Positions 42,734-52,831 of a DNA stretch of 64,000 nucleotides are shown here, piece after piece. This DNA comes from Chryseobacterium shigense (GTDB lineage Bacteria; Bacteroidota; Bacteroidia; Flavobacteriales; Weeksellaceae). Each line of letters begins with the position of its first letter. The stretch's first letter is position 1. The notes beneath the pieces were generated by a model. That model saw only the letters and a program-made list of their open reading frames with translations. It had not been told where the DNA came from and did not search any database. A program made the position numbers and the translations under genes. Where the stretch lies: assembly GCF_014207845.1 (NCBI RefSeq), contig NZ_JACHLC010000004.1, forward strand, positions 62,001-126,000, read 5' to 3'.

Positions 42734-43666
42734 TTAGTCTTTCAAAATCTTTTGAGATACCGGCTCGTTGTTCACAGTTCCTGTAACAATGTAGTTTCCT
42801 TTTGCTAATCCCGCAACGTTTACACTGCCATTTTCTTTTACAGAAGCAGATTTAACTACCTGTCCGAACATATTGTAAACTTTTACATCTTTCACATCAG
42901 CACCGAAAGTAATCTCGTCACTTTTCACGAAAGTATTTTTTACAAAGTTTCCAGCCTTTAGATTTTTGATATCTGAAACAGCTAAAGCACCTGTTGTTGG
43001 TGTTAATGAGAAATTGTCAATAGCATATAAACCATCTGTACCTGTTAGGTTATCATCAGCAAATCTGATCCAGAAAGTAGCTCCGTTTGGAATATTCAAA
43101 CCTGTAATAACCGCACTTTTATTAACGCTGTTGGCAGGTAATGTTCCATCAACCTGAGCAGCAGTAGTACTTGAAGTTAAAATTTCATTAAAATCTAACG
43201 CTGTAACAGGGCTCCATGTTCCTGTTGTTAAACTTGTTGCATTAAGGCTATATCCGAAAGAAACCACCTCATTTACAGCACTGTTATCAGAAGTTCTCCA
43301 CTGTCTTCCAACATAACTTACACTAAGTTGAGTAATAGCGCTTCCTGTATTATTTACTAAAGATACACCAACAGCTGCTACTGTTGCATTAGACGCAAGC
43401 ATTCCTAATGATCGGTCAGTTGGAGTTAATCCGATATTATGAACTCCACCTGTATTTGATGAACCATTACTTACGATCAATGTTAATGCTTGTCCGATAG
43501 TTCCTGTTCCCGCAGCTCTTACAGCATTCCAGTTCGCAGGTAATGTCGTAGTTGCAGCCATACCGTCGAAATTTTCTGTATAAGCAACACCTGTAGCTGT
43601 TAAGCTTACTTGGCTAAAAGATAAAACAGATGTTAAAACAACTGCCAGCGAATAAAGTTTTTTCAT
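42734..43666 (-). CDS. Secreted protein with T9SS type A sorting domain
   Basis: 310 residues. Signal peptide (MKKLYSLAVVLTSVLSFSQ), then a beta-rich domain about 25-230 (TENFDGMAATTTLPANWNAV; FWIRFADDNLTGTDGLYAIDNFSL), like the choice-of-anchor/endonuclease-associated modules of T9SS cargo. Residues about 235-310 are the type A C-terminal sorting domain (VKVYNMFGQVVKSASV, NVAGLAKGNYIVTGTV, ending KILKD). Exported by the T9SS whose plug is encoded at 2170-3381. Enzyme activity not evident. Confidence 0.87.
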   Translation of the reverse strand: MKKLYSLAVVLTSVLSFSQVSLTATGVAYTENFDGMAATTTLPANWNAVRAAGTGTIGQALTLIVSNGSSNTGGVHNIGLTPTDRSLGMLASNATVAAVGVSLVNNTGSAITQLSVSYVGRQWRTSDNSAVNEVVSFGYSLNATSLTTGTWSPVTALDFNEILTSSTTAAQVDGTLPANSVNKSAVITGLNIPNGATFWIRFADDNLTGTDGLYAIDNFSLTPTTGALAVSDIKNLKAGNFVKNTFVKSDEITFGADVKDVKVYNMFGQVVKSASVKENGSVNVAGLAKGNYIVTGTVNNEPVSQKILKD

Positions 43667-43808
43667 GATTTAAAAAATTTGATTATTAATAATTTACCTC
43701 TCAAAATTAAATTATTTTTTTCACTTGGGGCAATAATAGAGTTAATTTTTTGTTAATAATGATTAACCCATTTCCATTAACATTTTTTAGTTATTTTTAC
43801 GGATTATT

Positions 43809-46800
43809 TTGATAAGCTTGCGTAATCTTTTTCTTCTGATCGGTTTGTTTTTCATGGGCATATTTTCGGCCCATGCACAAATTTTTTCATGGAAAAATCC
43901 AAATATCCCGGAAGACAGTATCAAAAAGGACAGTATTCTTGCCGCAAGATTTGAACAGGATATTTTCGCAAAAGATACTCTTGATTTTGTAAAAACCAAT
44001 AACAAAATAATTGTAGATGAAGCTGTACTGGTTAAAAATGATAAAAAAAGATTTTTAGGAGAACTGAATTCCAAAGGTTCCATTATCCGTGGAATTACAT
44101 TTGGTAACAATCAGGGACAGTCCGTACAAAGTTCCATGGATCTCCAGATTTCCGGTCGGCTTTCAAAGGATGTAACTATTTTAGCAAGTATTTCGGATCA
44201 CAATCTTCCTATTCAGGCTGACGGTTATACACAAACCCTGGAAGAATTCGACAAGATTTACATGCAGCTTAATATTAAGGATAAATCTATCCTCAGGGCC
44301 GGGCACCTCGATCTTGTAGAAGCTAAAAATTATTTTGCCAAGTTCCAGAGACGAAGCATGGGCCTTGAGTTCCAGACTGAATTCGGGAAGGATAACAAAA
44401 CTTTTGTAGATGTTTCTATGGGTGTGGCCCGAAGTGAATTTCACAGAGTCCGTTTTCAGGGGGTGGAAGGCAACCAGGGACCATACCGTTTGACCGGTAA
44501 GAACGGCGAACAGTTCATTACTCTTATTTCAGGTTCTGAACAGGTATTTATTGACGGTATCCTGATGAAACGCGGTGAAAACCAGGATTACACCATCAAC
44601 TACAACACCGGAGAAGTAACTTTTACCAGTTTCCGCCCGATTTTCCAGCAGAATTTTATCACAATTTCATATAATTATACCAATAGAAATTATTCCCGTT
44701 ATTTATTTACCGGAAAGGTGGAACATCAGAGAGAGAAGTTTAAAGTGGGACTGAACTGGTTCATGGAAAATGACAATAAAAATGCCCCTCTTTCCTTAAA
44801 TCTTTCCAAAGAAGATGAACAGATCCTTGCCGATGCAGGTAATAACCCCGATCTGATGTACGCTCCATCCGGTGTGGTTACCGCATATGATGTTAATAAA
44901 ATATTATACCGTTTAAACACGGCCGGAAATTTCTACGAATTTTCTACAGACCAGAATGAAACACTCTATCAGGTTTCTTTTACGTATTTTGGCATTAATC
45001 AGGGGGATTATAAAATTACCCAGACTACCAATAATGGCCGCGTGTTTGAATATGTGGGGAATAATATGGGAGATTATAAAGCTGTGAGAAAGCTTCCTTC
45101 ACCTCAGAAATCACAGGTTTATTCGGTAAATTCAGAATATCTTTTAAAGGAAGGAAAAATAGGAGCAGATTTCTCGTTGAGTAATTATGATATCAATTTA
45201 TTTTCATCAAAAGATGCAGCTCAAAATATAGGATATGCATGGCGTATTTTCGGAAATAAAAGTTTCACAAAGAGTAACTGGAAAGGAACTCCAAGCTTTG
45301 AATATCAGTACATTGATAAACAGTTCCATATTCTAGACCGAATCAATGATGTGGAATTCTCAAGAGACTTTAACTTAGTTCAGGAATTCAGCCAGAGAAC
45401 CCAAAACAGATTTATTTTCAGCTTTTTAAATAAATGGAATAATAAATCTACCCTGAATTACCGCGTTAATTACCTTGATGAGCAGGACAGTTATAAAGGG
45501 ATGAAAAATGACCTGGATTTCAGCTGGATCACCGGAAAATTCTTTACAAAAGGAAACTTATCATACCTAAACACAACTGCGACCCTTCAGGATACCAAAT
45601 TTATCCGGGGCGGAGTTTCTACGGAATATACCGGCAAAAAAGGAAGCTGGGCTGTCGGAGGAAGCATGGAGCATAATGAGAAGAAGTACAACGATACCCA
45701 GCTTATGGATGTCACCAGTTTCAGCTGGAAAGAGATCTTTGTACAGAAAAAGATCGGTGACAGCACCCGTACAAAGTTACTTGCCAAAGTATATATGAGA
45801 GATAATGATTCTGTGCGGGATAACAGACTGGAAAGCATGAACAATATCCTCGGGGTTATGGCTGAAAGTCAGCTTATCAAGACAGAAAGAACCACTTTGA
45901 ATGCTTTGGTACATTACAGAAAATTCTTTTATCAGAACGATGAAGCTGATATGACCAGGAATAATGATTTTGTAGTCGGAAATATCTTATACAATCAACA
46001 GTTATTCAGAAACGGAATGCGTCTGCAGGCATTTTACGAACTTGGAAACGGACAGGAAGCACAGCGAGAATTCCAGTATCTAAAAGTAACGGATGGACAG
46101 GGTGTTTATAAATGGACGGATTACAATGGTGATGGAGTACAGCAGCTGGACGAATTTGAAATTGCGGAATACTCAGATCTTGCCCAGTATATCAGGATTT
46201 ATACAAATTCTGTACGGTATATTCCTTCCAATAAAAATAAAATACAGCTGGCGTTGTTTGTTAACCCTTCCATTGTTTTCAATTCTGAAAATGCATTTTT
46301 AAAGCGATGGAATTTCAATGTTTCCCTCAACTCGCAAAACTCATTCTATAAAAAAGATAAAGTTCTTGTTCTAAATCCTTTCGAAAAGAATAGCGATCAG
46401 ATTTTAAAAAATCAGAATATTCTGGCTTCTGTACAGTTTAATCCGACTGAAAAATCCGGCTGGAACGGAAATTACCGCTTCATTACCAATGATAACCTCA
46501 TCAATGCCAATTTCAGCAACGAAGAACGTGAACAGGTTTCTCATTTTATCAATATCGGATATTGGTTTAATAAAGAATTCAGGGTCGATTGGGAAAATTC
46601 TATCCATGATCTGAAAAATTCATCCCAGTTATTTGCCACAAGAGATTACCGTCTGAATAATATTGAGACCAAACCAAAAGCAACCTATAAATTTACAGAT
46701 GCCATCCAGGCTGAATTGTCTTCTGCTTACCGTCAGAAAAAGAGAATAGACGGTGAAGAATTACTGAAAGCTTTTGATATCACAGGAACCATTCAGTGGG

Positions 46801-47045
46801 AGCGCAAGAAAACTTCAATCAGAGGGAACTTCTCTTTCATCAATAATGATTTTACCGGAAACAATTTCAGCATTGTAGGAAACCAGATGCTTGACGGCCT
46901 TAAACCAGGGAAAAACCAGGTATGGAGTGTTTTCATCCAGCAGGCAATCAACTCTTTCCTTCAGCTTAATTTAAACTATGAAGGCAGGAATTCCGGAGAC
47001 AGAACCATCCATATTGGAAGTATGCAGGTGAAGGCGAGTTTTTAG
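43809..47045 (+). CDS. Large outer-membrane barrel protein, SprA-like N-terminal motif
   Basis: 1078 residues from TTG 43809 (no ATG nearer the signal peptide, MISLRNLFLLIGLFFMGIFS then AHAQ). The region around GSIIRGITFGNNQGQSVQS, then LQISGRLSKDVTILASISDH and EFDKIYMQL, is strikingly like the repeated beta motifs of SprA, the T9SS translocon, but the protein is less than half SprA's length. The remainder is long antiparallel strands ending in a barrel C terminus (MQVKASF). I call it a SprA-related outer-membrane protein of unknown function. Confidence 0.65.
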   Translation: MISLRNLFLLIGLFFMGIFSAHAQIFSWKNPNIPEDSIKKDSILAARFEQDIFAKDTLDFVKTNNKIIVDEAVLVKNDKKRFLGELNSKGSIIRGITFGNNQGQSVQSSMDLQISGRLSKDVTILASISDHNLPIQADGYTQTLEEFDKIYMQLNIKDKSILRAGHLDLVEAKNYFAKFQRRSMGLEFQTEFGKDNKTFVDVSMGVARSEFHRVRFQGVEGNQGPYRLTGKNGEQFITLISGSEQVFIDGILMKRGENQDYTINYNTGEVTFTSFRPIFQQNFITISYNYTNRNYSRYLFTGKVEHQREKFKVGLNWFMENDNKNAPLSLNLSKEDEQILADAGNNPDLMYAPSGVVTAYDVNKILYRLNTAGNFYEFSTDQNETLYQVSFTYFGINQGDYKITQTTNNGRVFEYVGNNMGDYKAVRKLPSPQKSQVYSVNSEYLLKEGKIGADFSLSNYDINLFSSKDAAQNIGYAWRIFGNKSFTKSNWKGTPSFEYQYIDKQFHILDRINDVEFSRDFNLVQEFSQRTQNRFIFSFLNKWNNKSTLNYRVNYLDEQDSYKGMKNDLDFSWITGKFFTKGNLSYLNTTATLQDTKFIRGGVSTEYTGKKGSWAVGGSMEHNEKKYNDTQLMDVTSFSWKEIFVQKKIGDSTRTKLLAKVYMRDNDSVRDNRLESMNNILGVMAESQLIKTERTTLNALVHYRKFFYQNDEADMTRNNDFVVGNILYNQQLFRNGMRLQAFYELGNGQEAQREFQYLKVTDGQGVYKWTDYNGDGVQQLDEFEIAEYSDLAQYIRIYTNSVRYIPSNKNKIQLALFVNPSIVFNSENAFLKRWNFNVSLNSQNSFYKKDKVLVLNPFEKNSDQILKNQNILASVQFNPTEKSGWNGNYRFITNDNLINANFSNEEREQVSHFINIGYWFNKEFRVDWENSIHDLKNSSQLFATRDYRLNNIETKPKATYKFTDAIQAELSSAYRQKKRIDGEELLKAFDITGTIQWERKKTSIRGNFSFINNDFTGNNFSIVGNQMLDGLKPGKNQVWSVFIQQAINSFLQLNLNYEGRNSGDRTIHIGSMQVKASF

Positions 47046-47220
47046 CGTTTGAGGGTTTGAGAATCTTAGAGTAAATGGGGTTAAAAACAATAAATCTAAG
47101 CTTTCAGTAATCTGAAATCTGATGTCTGATCTCTGAAATCTTGATTCTAATTACATTCCCTTTTTAACTTTCCCCCGAATAGATATCCGGCATTTATCAT
47201 GATAGATATTATCATATTCT
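47046..47220. repeat. Spacer with degenerate repeat units
   Basis: GCGTTTGAGGGTTTGAGAATC and a TCTGAAATCTGATGTCTGATC tract resemble repeats at 4418-4603 and 58302-58374. No gene. Confidence 0.4.
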
Positions 47221-47238
47221 CAAATGTTTATAATTTCG

Positions 47239-47246
47239 TAAATTTG
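47239..47246 (+). promoter_or_regulatory. -7 box for dusB
   Basis: TAAATTTG, 4 bp before the dusB ATG (47251), predicting a leaderless message. No -33 TTTG at standard distance. Confidence 0.5.
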
Positions 47247-47250
47247 CCGC

Positions 47251-48246
47251 ATGGTAAAAATAGGCAATATAGAACTGCCGGAATTTCCGCTTTTGCTGGC
47301 TCCGATGGAAGATGTAAGTGATCCCCCATTCAGACGCCTGTGCAAAATGCATGGAGCAGATCTGATGTATTCGGAATTTATTTCTTCTGAGGGATTAATT
47401 CGTGATGCGATAAAAAGCAGAAAGAAACTGGATATTTTCGATTATGAAAGACCGGTGGGTATCCAGATTTTCGGTGGAGATGAAGAGGCAATGGCAATGT
47501 CTGCAAGAATTGTGGAAACTGTGAACCCGGATCTGGTTGACATTAATTTCGGATGTCCGGTGAAAAAGGTAGTTTGCAAAGGAGCAGGAGCAGGAGTTCT
47601 TAAGGATATTGACCTTATGGTACGCCTTACCAAAGCGGTTGTAAGCTCTACTCACCTGCCGGTAACCGTTAAAACCCGTTTAGGATGGGACAGTACAAGC
47701 ATCAATATAGATGAAGTGGCGGAACGCTTACAGGAAACCGGCATTAAAGCTTTAACGATCCATGCAAGAACCCGTGCACAGATGTACAAAGGTGAAGCAG
47801 ATTGGGAGCACATTTCCAGAATTAAACAGAATCCTAATATTGAAATTCCTATTTTCGGGAACGGTGATATAGATTCTCCGGAAAAGGCTCTTGAGTATAA
47901 GCAAAAGTACGCGTGCGACGGAATTATGATCGGTCGCGCAGCCATTGGATATCCGTGGATCTTTAATGAAATCAAACACTTTTTCAAAACGGGAGAACAT
48001 CTTCCTGAACCTACTGTTTCAGACCGTTTACTTGCGGTACGCCAGCATGCAGAATGGAGCGCAGAGTGGAAAGGAGAAAAATTAGGGCTTATCGAAATGA
48101 GACAGCACTACAGTAATTATTTCCGTGGAGTACCACATTTTAAAGAGTTCAGAAAAAAATTCCTTGAAGTTTTCACCCTGGAAGAAATGGATGCCCTGAT
48201 TAAAGAAACACAACAGTTCTACGAAGAATATCAGGCACAGGTATAA
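47251..48246 (+). CDS. dusB: tRNA-dihydrouridine synthase B
   Basis: 331 residues. FMN-binding TIM barrel: LLLAPMEDVSDPPFRRLC, GCPVKKVVCKGAGAGVL (101-117), VKTRLGWD, and phosphate-binding GNGDI / DGIMIGRAAIGYPWIF. Reduces uridine to dihydrouridine in tRNA D-loops. Followed by a palindromic terminator shared with deoC. Confidence 0.94.
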   Translation: MVKIGNIELPEFPLLLAPMEDVSDPPFRRLCKMHGADLMYSEFISSEGLIRDAIKSRKKLDIFDYERPVGIQIFGGDEEAMAMSARIVETVNPDLVDINFGCPVKKVVCKGAGAGVLKDIDLMVRLTKAVVSSTHLPVTVKTRLGWDSTSINIDEVAERLQETGIKALTIHARTRAQMYKGEADWEHISRIKQNPNIEIPIFGNGDIDSPEKALEYKQKYACDGIMIGRAAIGYPWIFNEIKHFFKTGEHLPEPTVSDRLLAVRQHAEWSAEWKGEKLGLIEMRQHYSNYFRGVPHFKEFRKKFLEVFTLEEMDALIKETQQFYEEYQAQV

Positions 48247-48250
48247 ATAA

Positions 48251-48277
48251 AAAACCATCAGATCTGATGGTTTTTTT
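48251..48277. terminator. Bidirectional terminator between dusB and deoC
   Basis: AAAACCATCAGATCTGATGG with TTTTTTT: a palindrome with A-tract and T-tract on both sides, used by convergent genes. Confidence 0.88.
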
Positions 48278-48281
48278 GTTT

Positions 48282-49025
48282 TTAATATCCTCCTGAAGAA
48301 GATTCGTTTTTTATTAAGCCTAAAGCTGAAGAAGTTCCTATTCTTTTTACTCCCATGCCGATCATTTTTTCGGCATCTTCGGGTGTTCTTACTCCTCCGG
48401 CAGCTTTTACAGGAAGTTTTCCTGCATTATCCAGCATTATTTGTATGCCTTCAAATGTTGCACCATTGGGCTTACCCTCTTCTGTCTGATAAAAGCCGGT
48501 GGAAGATTTTACAAAAATGTTCGGAAAATCATTTTCAGAGAAGCTTTCCTCTGCCCAGTTTGAAATATTTTTAGTAATATCTGCAATCTGTACATCTGTG
48601 AGCGCAGCTATCTCAATGATCCACTTGGCAATCTTATGATTCTGCAAAGCAAGTTTTGTACATTGTATAAACTCATCTTTGACCAATGCCAGATCTCCTT
48701 TGAGATAGGCACTGTAATTAATTACAAAATCCAGTTCATCTACTCCGTCTTCAATTGCTTTTGAAGCTTCGGCAAGCTTTTCTTCAACAGAATAGGTTCC
48801 TTCATGAAAACCTATTACCGTTCCTACCACAACATTTGAATTTCTTTCCTGAATATACTTTTTGATATCAGCTACATAATCCGGACGGATCATTACTGCA
48901 AAAATACCATTATCAATGGCTTCCTGCGCAAGCTTTTTGTCTATTTGTAATGTTTCTTCGTCTGAAATACCTGATTGTGCAGGTGTTTTCAAATAGGTTG
49001 AATCCAAATATCGGGCAATGTTCAT
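48282..49025 (-). CDS. deoC: Deoxyribose-phosphate aldolase
   Basis: 247 residues. Schiff-base Lys in FVKSSTGF, and the partner Lys/Asp motif VKAAGGVRT; LDSTYLKT and DELDFVINY are further DeoC motifs. Cleaves deoxyribose 5-phosphate to acetaldehyde and glyceraldehyde 3-phosphate. It lies 5 bp after an Lrp-type regulator on the same strand. Confidence 0.95.
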   Translation of the reverse strand: MNIARYLDSTYLKTPAQSGISDEETLQIDKKLAQEAIDNGIFAVMIRPDYVADIKKYIQERNSNVVVGTVIGFHEGTYSVEEKLAEASKAIEDGVDELDFVINYSAYLKGDLALVKDEFIQCTKLALQNHKIAKWIIEIAALTDVQIADITKNISNWAEESFSENDFPNIFVKSSTGFYQTEEGKPNGATFEGIQIMLDNAGKLPVKAAGGVRTPEDAEKMIGMGVKRIGTSSALGLIKNESSSGGY

Positions 49026-49030
49026 AATTG

Positions 49031-49501
49031 TTATACTTTCAGTTGTCTGTAAATACCTTGTTCCAAAGATATGAAAGTTTCTGTTCTTGTCACCCCTTTC
49101 AGCTTCTGAAGTTTGCTCAGGATCTGCATCAGATGATCATTGTCTTTACAAAGAACTTTTAAGAATATGGTGTAATTCCCTGTTGTGTAATGGGCTTCCA
49201 CTACTTCATTCACATCTTTAAGAGATTTCACAACGTCAGGGTAATGACTGGGCTGGTCTAAGAACATTCCGATATAGGAAATTACTTTATAACCGATTTT
49301 TTTAGGGTTAAGAAATGAAATAGAGTTTTCAATAACCCCCGCATGCTCGAGTTTTTTAATCCTTTGATGTACTGCTGTTGTGGATATTCCAACATTTTTT
49401 GAAATATGGGCTAAGGATGTTTTGGCATTATCCATCAGCATGTAAATGATTTCCTTGTCAATCGAGTCTAAATGATAACTTGTGTTAGTTGAATTTTTCA
49501 T
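49031..49501 (-). CDS. Lrp/AsnC-family regulator
   Basis: 156 residues. N-terminal winged HTH (LDSIDKEIIYMLMDNAKTSL, then ISTTAVHQRIKKLEHAGVIE) and C-terminal RAM ligand-binding domain (YIGMFLD, VVEAHYTTGNYTIFLKVLCK). It lies between the endonuclease-like gene and deoC in one operon, so it may control them. Effector unknown. Confidence 0.93.
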   Translation of the reverse strand: MKNSTNTSYHLDSIDKEIIYMLMDNAKTSLAHISKNVGISTTAVHQRIKKLEHAGVIENSISFLNPKKIGYKVISYIGMFLDQPSHYPDVVKSLKDVNEVVEAHYTTGNYTIFLKVLCKDNDHLMQILSKLQKLKGVTRTETFISLEQGIYRQLKV

Positions 49502-49516
49502 TTTCTACTTTATTAT

Positions 49517-50458
49517 TTATGTTTTTGCTAGCTCAAATTTTACAAAAACCGGAAAATGGTCGCTATATCCGCCTAAATACCGTGTACCGGCATAGGTTCG
49601 GAAGGGACGTCCTTTAAAATTTCTCGTTCGGCTGCTTATATTTTCAGAATTAAAAATATGGGCGCTCTGAAAATTCAAAACATCATGAGCAAAAAGAGAT
49701 TTTGACATGATAATTTGGTCATACAGCAGTCCGGACTTATAATGAAAAGTAGAATAATTTCTTGTTTGGAACAACTCTTGAAAAGGGTTTATCAGAACCT
49801 TTTCGTGATTGTTGTCGTAGAGAATTTTTACTAAATTTTCATCATCAGGGTTTTCGTTAAAATCACCACACAATATTACATGTTCCTTTTCATTGTTTAC
49901 AATTTTCAGTATCCTGCCGTGGATCTCATTAAGTATAAAGTCTCTTTTGGGCTTATTAACGTCTTTTTCTCGCTTGGAGGGAAGATGGGCGATAAAAATA
50001 TTAATAACAGTTCCTTTATATTTAATTTTAGAAAATAGTACGTCTCTGGTTGTGTCGTAATTTTCTGTGTTTTTTCTATTTATAATTTCAAAGAAGAAGG
50101 TAATAGTTTCTGAGTCTATAATCTCTACTTTGTCTTTATGATATAACATGGCTACATCTACCTTTCTCTCATCCATAGAATTGTAATGCACAATTCCGTA
50201 TTCAGAATTAAAAGGTTCCATTTCTACCAGATCTTCCAAAACCTTCCTTCCGGAAACTTCAGAAAGTCCAATTAAAAACGGGAGGGTGCCATTTTCCTCC
50301 TTCATTAACTGAAAAACATGTGAAATTTTAAAAAGCTTATTCCTGTATCTTTTCTCATCCCAATTTTTCAAGCCTGATTTTGTAGGATCTAACCTATGAA
50401 CAGGTTCAGGATCAGGCAAAAATAAATTTTCAACGTTATAAAAAGAGAACATCTCCAT
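49517..50458 (-). CDS. Endonuclease/exonuclease/phosphatase-family protein
   Basis: 313 residues from ATG at 50456-50458 (MEMFSFYNVENLFLPD); a TTG six bases upstream is less likely. EEP metal and catalytic motifs: FYNVENLF, LIGLSEV (Glu), IFIAHLPSKR, GDFNENPDD and YSDHFPV. Acts on nucleic acids or phosphoesters; substrate not determined. No signal peptide. First gene of the operon with the Lrp-type regulator and deoC, separated by 15 bp. Confidence 0.88.
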   Translation of the reverse strand: MEMFSFYNVENLFLPDPEPVHRLDPTKSGLKNWDEKRYRNKLFKISHVFQLMKEENGTLPFLIGLSEVSGRKVLEDLVEMEPFNSEYGIVHYNSMDERKVDVAMLYHKDKVEIIDSETITFFFEIINRKNTENYDTTRDVLFSKIKYKGTVINIFIAHLPSKREKDVNKPKRDFILNEIHGRILKIVNNEKEHVILCGDFNENPDDENLVKILYDNNHEKVLINPFQELFQTRNYSTFHYKSGLLYDQIIMSKSLFAHDVLNFQSAHIFNSENISSRTRNFKGRPFRTYAGTRYLGGYSDHFPVFVKFELAKT

Positions 50459-50835
50459 CTGCAAAATTGCTATCTTAAAATTATCAATTTCTTTTTCGTT
50501 GTAAATTTATTATTTTTTTTTAAACTTTGTTAATTTATTTATAATATTTTCATATTAATGTTATATAAGCAGTATGTAATATTTAGCAAAAAACATCAAC
50601 AGAAAACATATTTATACTACTAAATTATTAAGTATTTAAAATTATTGTCACAGAAAATAAAATTAAAATAATTTACACATATCAAATTAGTGTGAAAAAA
50701 AATATAAGCATTAACGGATACAACTAATAATTTCCGTTAATTTAAAGTTAATGCGTGTTTTCATTCTTTTTCATGTATAAAATCTTATAAATATGAAAAA
50801 AGAATATTTTTTTTAAAAGATGTTGATTGTTATTT
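50459..50835. other. AT-rich spacer, no gene
   Basis: About 375 bp. It contains a 9-bp inverted repeat ATTAACGGA (50710-50718) / TCCGTTAAT (50733-50741), and TTTG-rich stretches likely to include the promoter of the 49517-50458 operon. No reading frame of note. Confidence 0.4.
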
Positions 50836-51507
50836 TTAAAGTAAATCCGGGCGTTTTTCCTGGGTAATTCTTACGGCTTCATCGTGACGCCATTCTTCAA
50901 TCCTTGCAAAATTCCCGCTCAACAGTACTTTTGGGACTTCCAATCCTTTATAAACCTCGGGTCTTGTATAAATAGGCGGCGAAAGAAGATCATCCTGGAA
51001 ACTGTCTGTAAGGGCGCTCTGCTCATCATTCAGAACTCCCGGAAGGAGTCTTATAATGGAATCTGCAAGAACACACGCTGCCAGTTCTCCTCCTGTAAGC
51101 ACATAATCACCGATTGAAATTTCCCTGGTAATATGAAGGTCACGGACTCTTTGGTCAATACCTTTGTAGTGGCCGCAAAGAAAGATCAGGTTATTTTTTA
51201 TGGAAAGGGTATTCGCTATTTTTTGGTTTAGGGTAACACCGTCCGGCGTCAGATAGATTACCTCATCATATGCTCTCTGGGATTTAAGTTCAGAAATGCA
51301 TTTGTCCAGCGGCTCTATCATCATCACCATTCCTGCTCCGCCTCCATAAGGCTCATCATCAATTTGCCTGTGCTTATTGACTGCCCAGTCTCTCAGGTGA
51401 TGGAAGTGAACTTCTACTAATCCCTTATCCATTGCTCTTCTTAAAATAGAAGTCTGAAACGGACTTTCCATTAATTCGGGAAGCACGCTTATTATATCAA
51501 TTCTCAT
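50836..51507 (-). CDS. trmD: tRNA (guanine-N1)-methyltransferase
   Basis: 223 residues. Trefoil-knot SAM-binding site [20 protein letters not shown], and the GGGAGM and LCGHYKGID motifs. Methylates G37 of tRNAs. Its start overlaps the stop of ndh by 4 bp, so the two are translationally coupled though unrelated in function. Confidence 0.95.
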   Translation of the reverse strand: MRIDIISVLPELMESPFQTSILRRAMDKGLVEVHFHHLRDWAVNKHRQIDDEPYGGGAGMVMMIEPLDKCISELKSQRAYDEVIYLTPDGVTLNQKIANTLSIKNNLIFLCGHYKGIDQRVRDLHITREISIGDYVLTGGELAACVLADSIIRLLPGVLNDEQSALTDSFQDDLLSPPIYTRPEVYKGLEVPKVLLSGNFARIEEWRHDEAVRITQEKRPDLL

Positions 51508-52766
51508 TGTAAAGTACCGTTTTTCTTAGTAGGCGAAATAATTAATCTTAAAGAGGAATCTTTATTGAAATAGCTCCACATCCAGTTGAAAAAGACGGCA
51601 AGCTTATTTCTTACACTCAGGATCAGCATCAGGTGAAGGAACATCCAGAAATACCAGGCCAGGAATCCCTGGAACTTGATAAACGGAAGATCTACAACAG
51701 CTCTGTGTTTTCCAATAGTTGCCAAGGAACCTTTATCCTTGTATTCATATTCTGCCCAATCGCCGGAATTCTTCTTCAAAAAGTTTTTACCTAAATTTTT
51801 TGCCTGATTAATGGCTACGTTGGCTACCTGCGGATGCCCCTGCGGATACTTTGGTGTTTCCATGTAGGCAATATCCCCGATTGCGTAAATATTATCGTAC
51901 CCTTTTATCTTATTATATCTGTCTACTATATATCTGTTTTTAACTAATTTTTCTGCCGGAAACCCAGCTACTATATTTCCTGTAACACCCGCTGCCCAGA
52001 TCACATTATTGGAAGGAATATCTTTCCCGCTTTTCAGGTATACTTTATTACCATCATAATCTGTAACAACATCACCGCTTAGAAAGGTAACTCCAAGGTC
52101 TTTCAGGTATTTTTCAGATTTCTCCTGCGCTTCACTGCTCATTACAGCAAGCGGTTTCTCTGTGGAGCTTACCAGGATAATCTTAAGCTGGTCAAAATTC
52201 ATGTACGGATAATCTCTCGGAAGAATTTCTTTTTTCATTTCCGCAAAAGCACCTGCCAGCTCTACACCGGTAGGACCGCTTCCTACAATAACGATATTCC
52301 AGTTACCGTCATCGCTTCTGCTTTTTTCAAGAATAAGCTTTTCAAAGGTCATCAGCACATGATTCCTGATGCTTATTGCTTCCTGGGTATTTTTCATCCC
52401 GAAAGCCCTTGATTCCATGTCTTTGTTACCAAAGAAATTGGTTTTACATCCTGTGGCAATGACCAGTTTATCGTAGGTAAATTCAGCTTCATCTGTGATT
52501 ACTTTATTGTTGACAGGGTCAATCTCTTTTACTTCTGTAAGACGAAACTGTGTGTTCCTGGATTGCTGAAAAATCTTACGGAAAGGAAAAGAAATGTTGG
52601 ACGGTTCTATCCTCCCGCATGCCACCTGATAAAAAAGCGGCTGAAACATATGATGGTTCATCCGGTCCAGAACAATTACCTTTTTGTTCTTGTTATTCAA
52701 TGTTTTGGCAAGTTGCAGTCCCGCAAATCCTCCTCCTATAATGATGATCTTTTCGCGTGTTTCCAT
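51504..52766 (-). CDS. ndh: NAD(P)/FAD-dependent oxidoreductase, type II NADH dehydrogenase
   Basis: 420 residues from ATG at 52764-52766. FAD-binding [17 protein letters not shown]-binding [18 protein letters not shown], the third motif AIGDIAYM, and a C-terminal amphipathic/hydrophobic segment ([16 protein letters not shown]) for membrane binding. NDH-2 passes electrons from NADH to quinone without pumping protons. Cotranscribed with trmD, overlapping by 4 bp. Confidence 0.9.
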   Translation of the reverse strand: METREKIIIIGGGFAGLQLAKTLNNKNKKVIVLDRMNHHMFQPLFYQVACGRIEPSNISFPFRKIFQQSRNTQFRLTEVKEIDPVNNKVITDEAEFTYDKLVIATGCKTNFFGNKDMESRAFGMKNTQEAISIRNHVLMTFEKLILEKSRSDDGNWNIVIVGSGPTGVELAGAFAEMKKEILPRDYPYMNFDQLKIILVSSTEKPLAVMSSEAQEKSEKYLKDLGVTFLSGDVVTDYDGNKVYLKSGKDIPSNNVIWAAGVTGNIVAGFPAEKLVKNRYIVDRYNKIKGYDNIYAIGDIAYMETPKYPQGHPQVANVAINQAKNLGKNFLKKNSGDWAEYEYKDKGSLATIGKHRAVVDLPFIKFQGFLAWYFWMFLHLMLILSVRNKLAVFFNWMWSYFNKDSSLRLIISPTKKNGTLQ

Positions 52767-52814
52767 AGTACACAAATTTACTGATTTTATTTAGCATTTA
52801 GTAGTGAAATAAGT

Positions 52815-52822
52815 TAGTTTTG
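52815..52822 (+). promoter_or_regulatory. -7 box for the GH25 gene
   Basis: TAGTTTTG matches TAnnTTTG exactly, 9 bp before ATG 52832. It rules out the upstream TTG at 52820, which lies inside the box, as a start. Confidence 0.6.
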
Positions 52823-52831
52823 CAAAACTTT

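Noticed and set aside
50710..50741. ATTAACGGA/TCCGTTAAT inverted repeat as an operator
   Set aside because: No second copy and no regulator linked to it; left as a spacer note only.
52820..52831. TTG start for the GH25 gene
   Set aside because: Lies inside the -7 promoter box TAGTTTTG, so it cannot be in the transcript.
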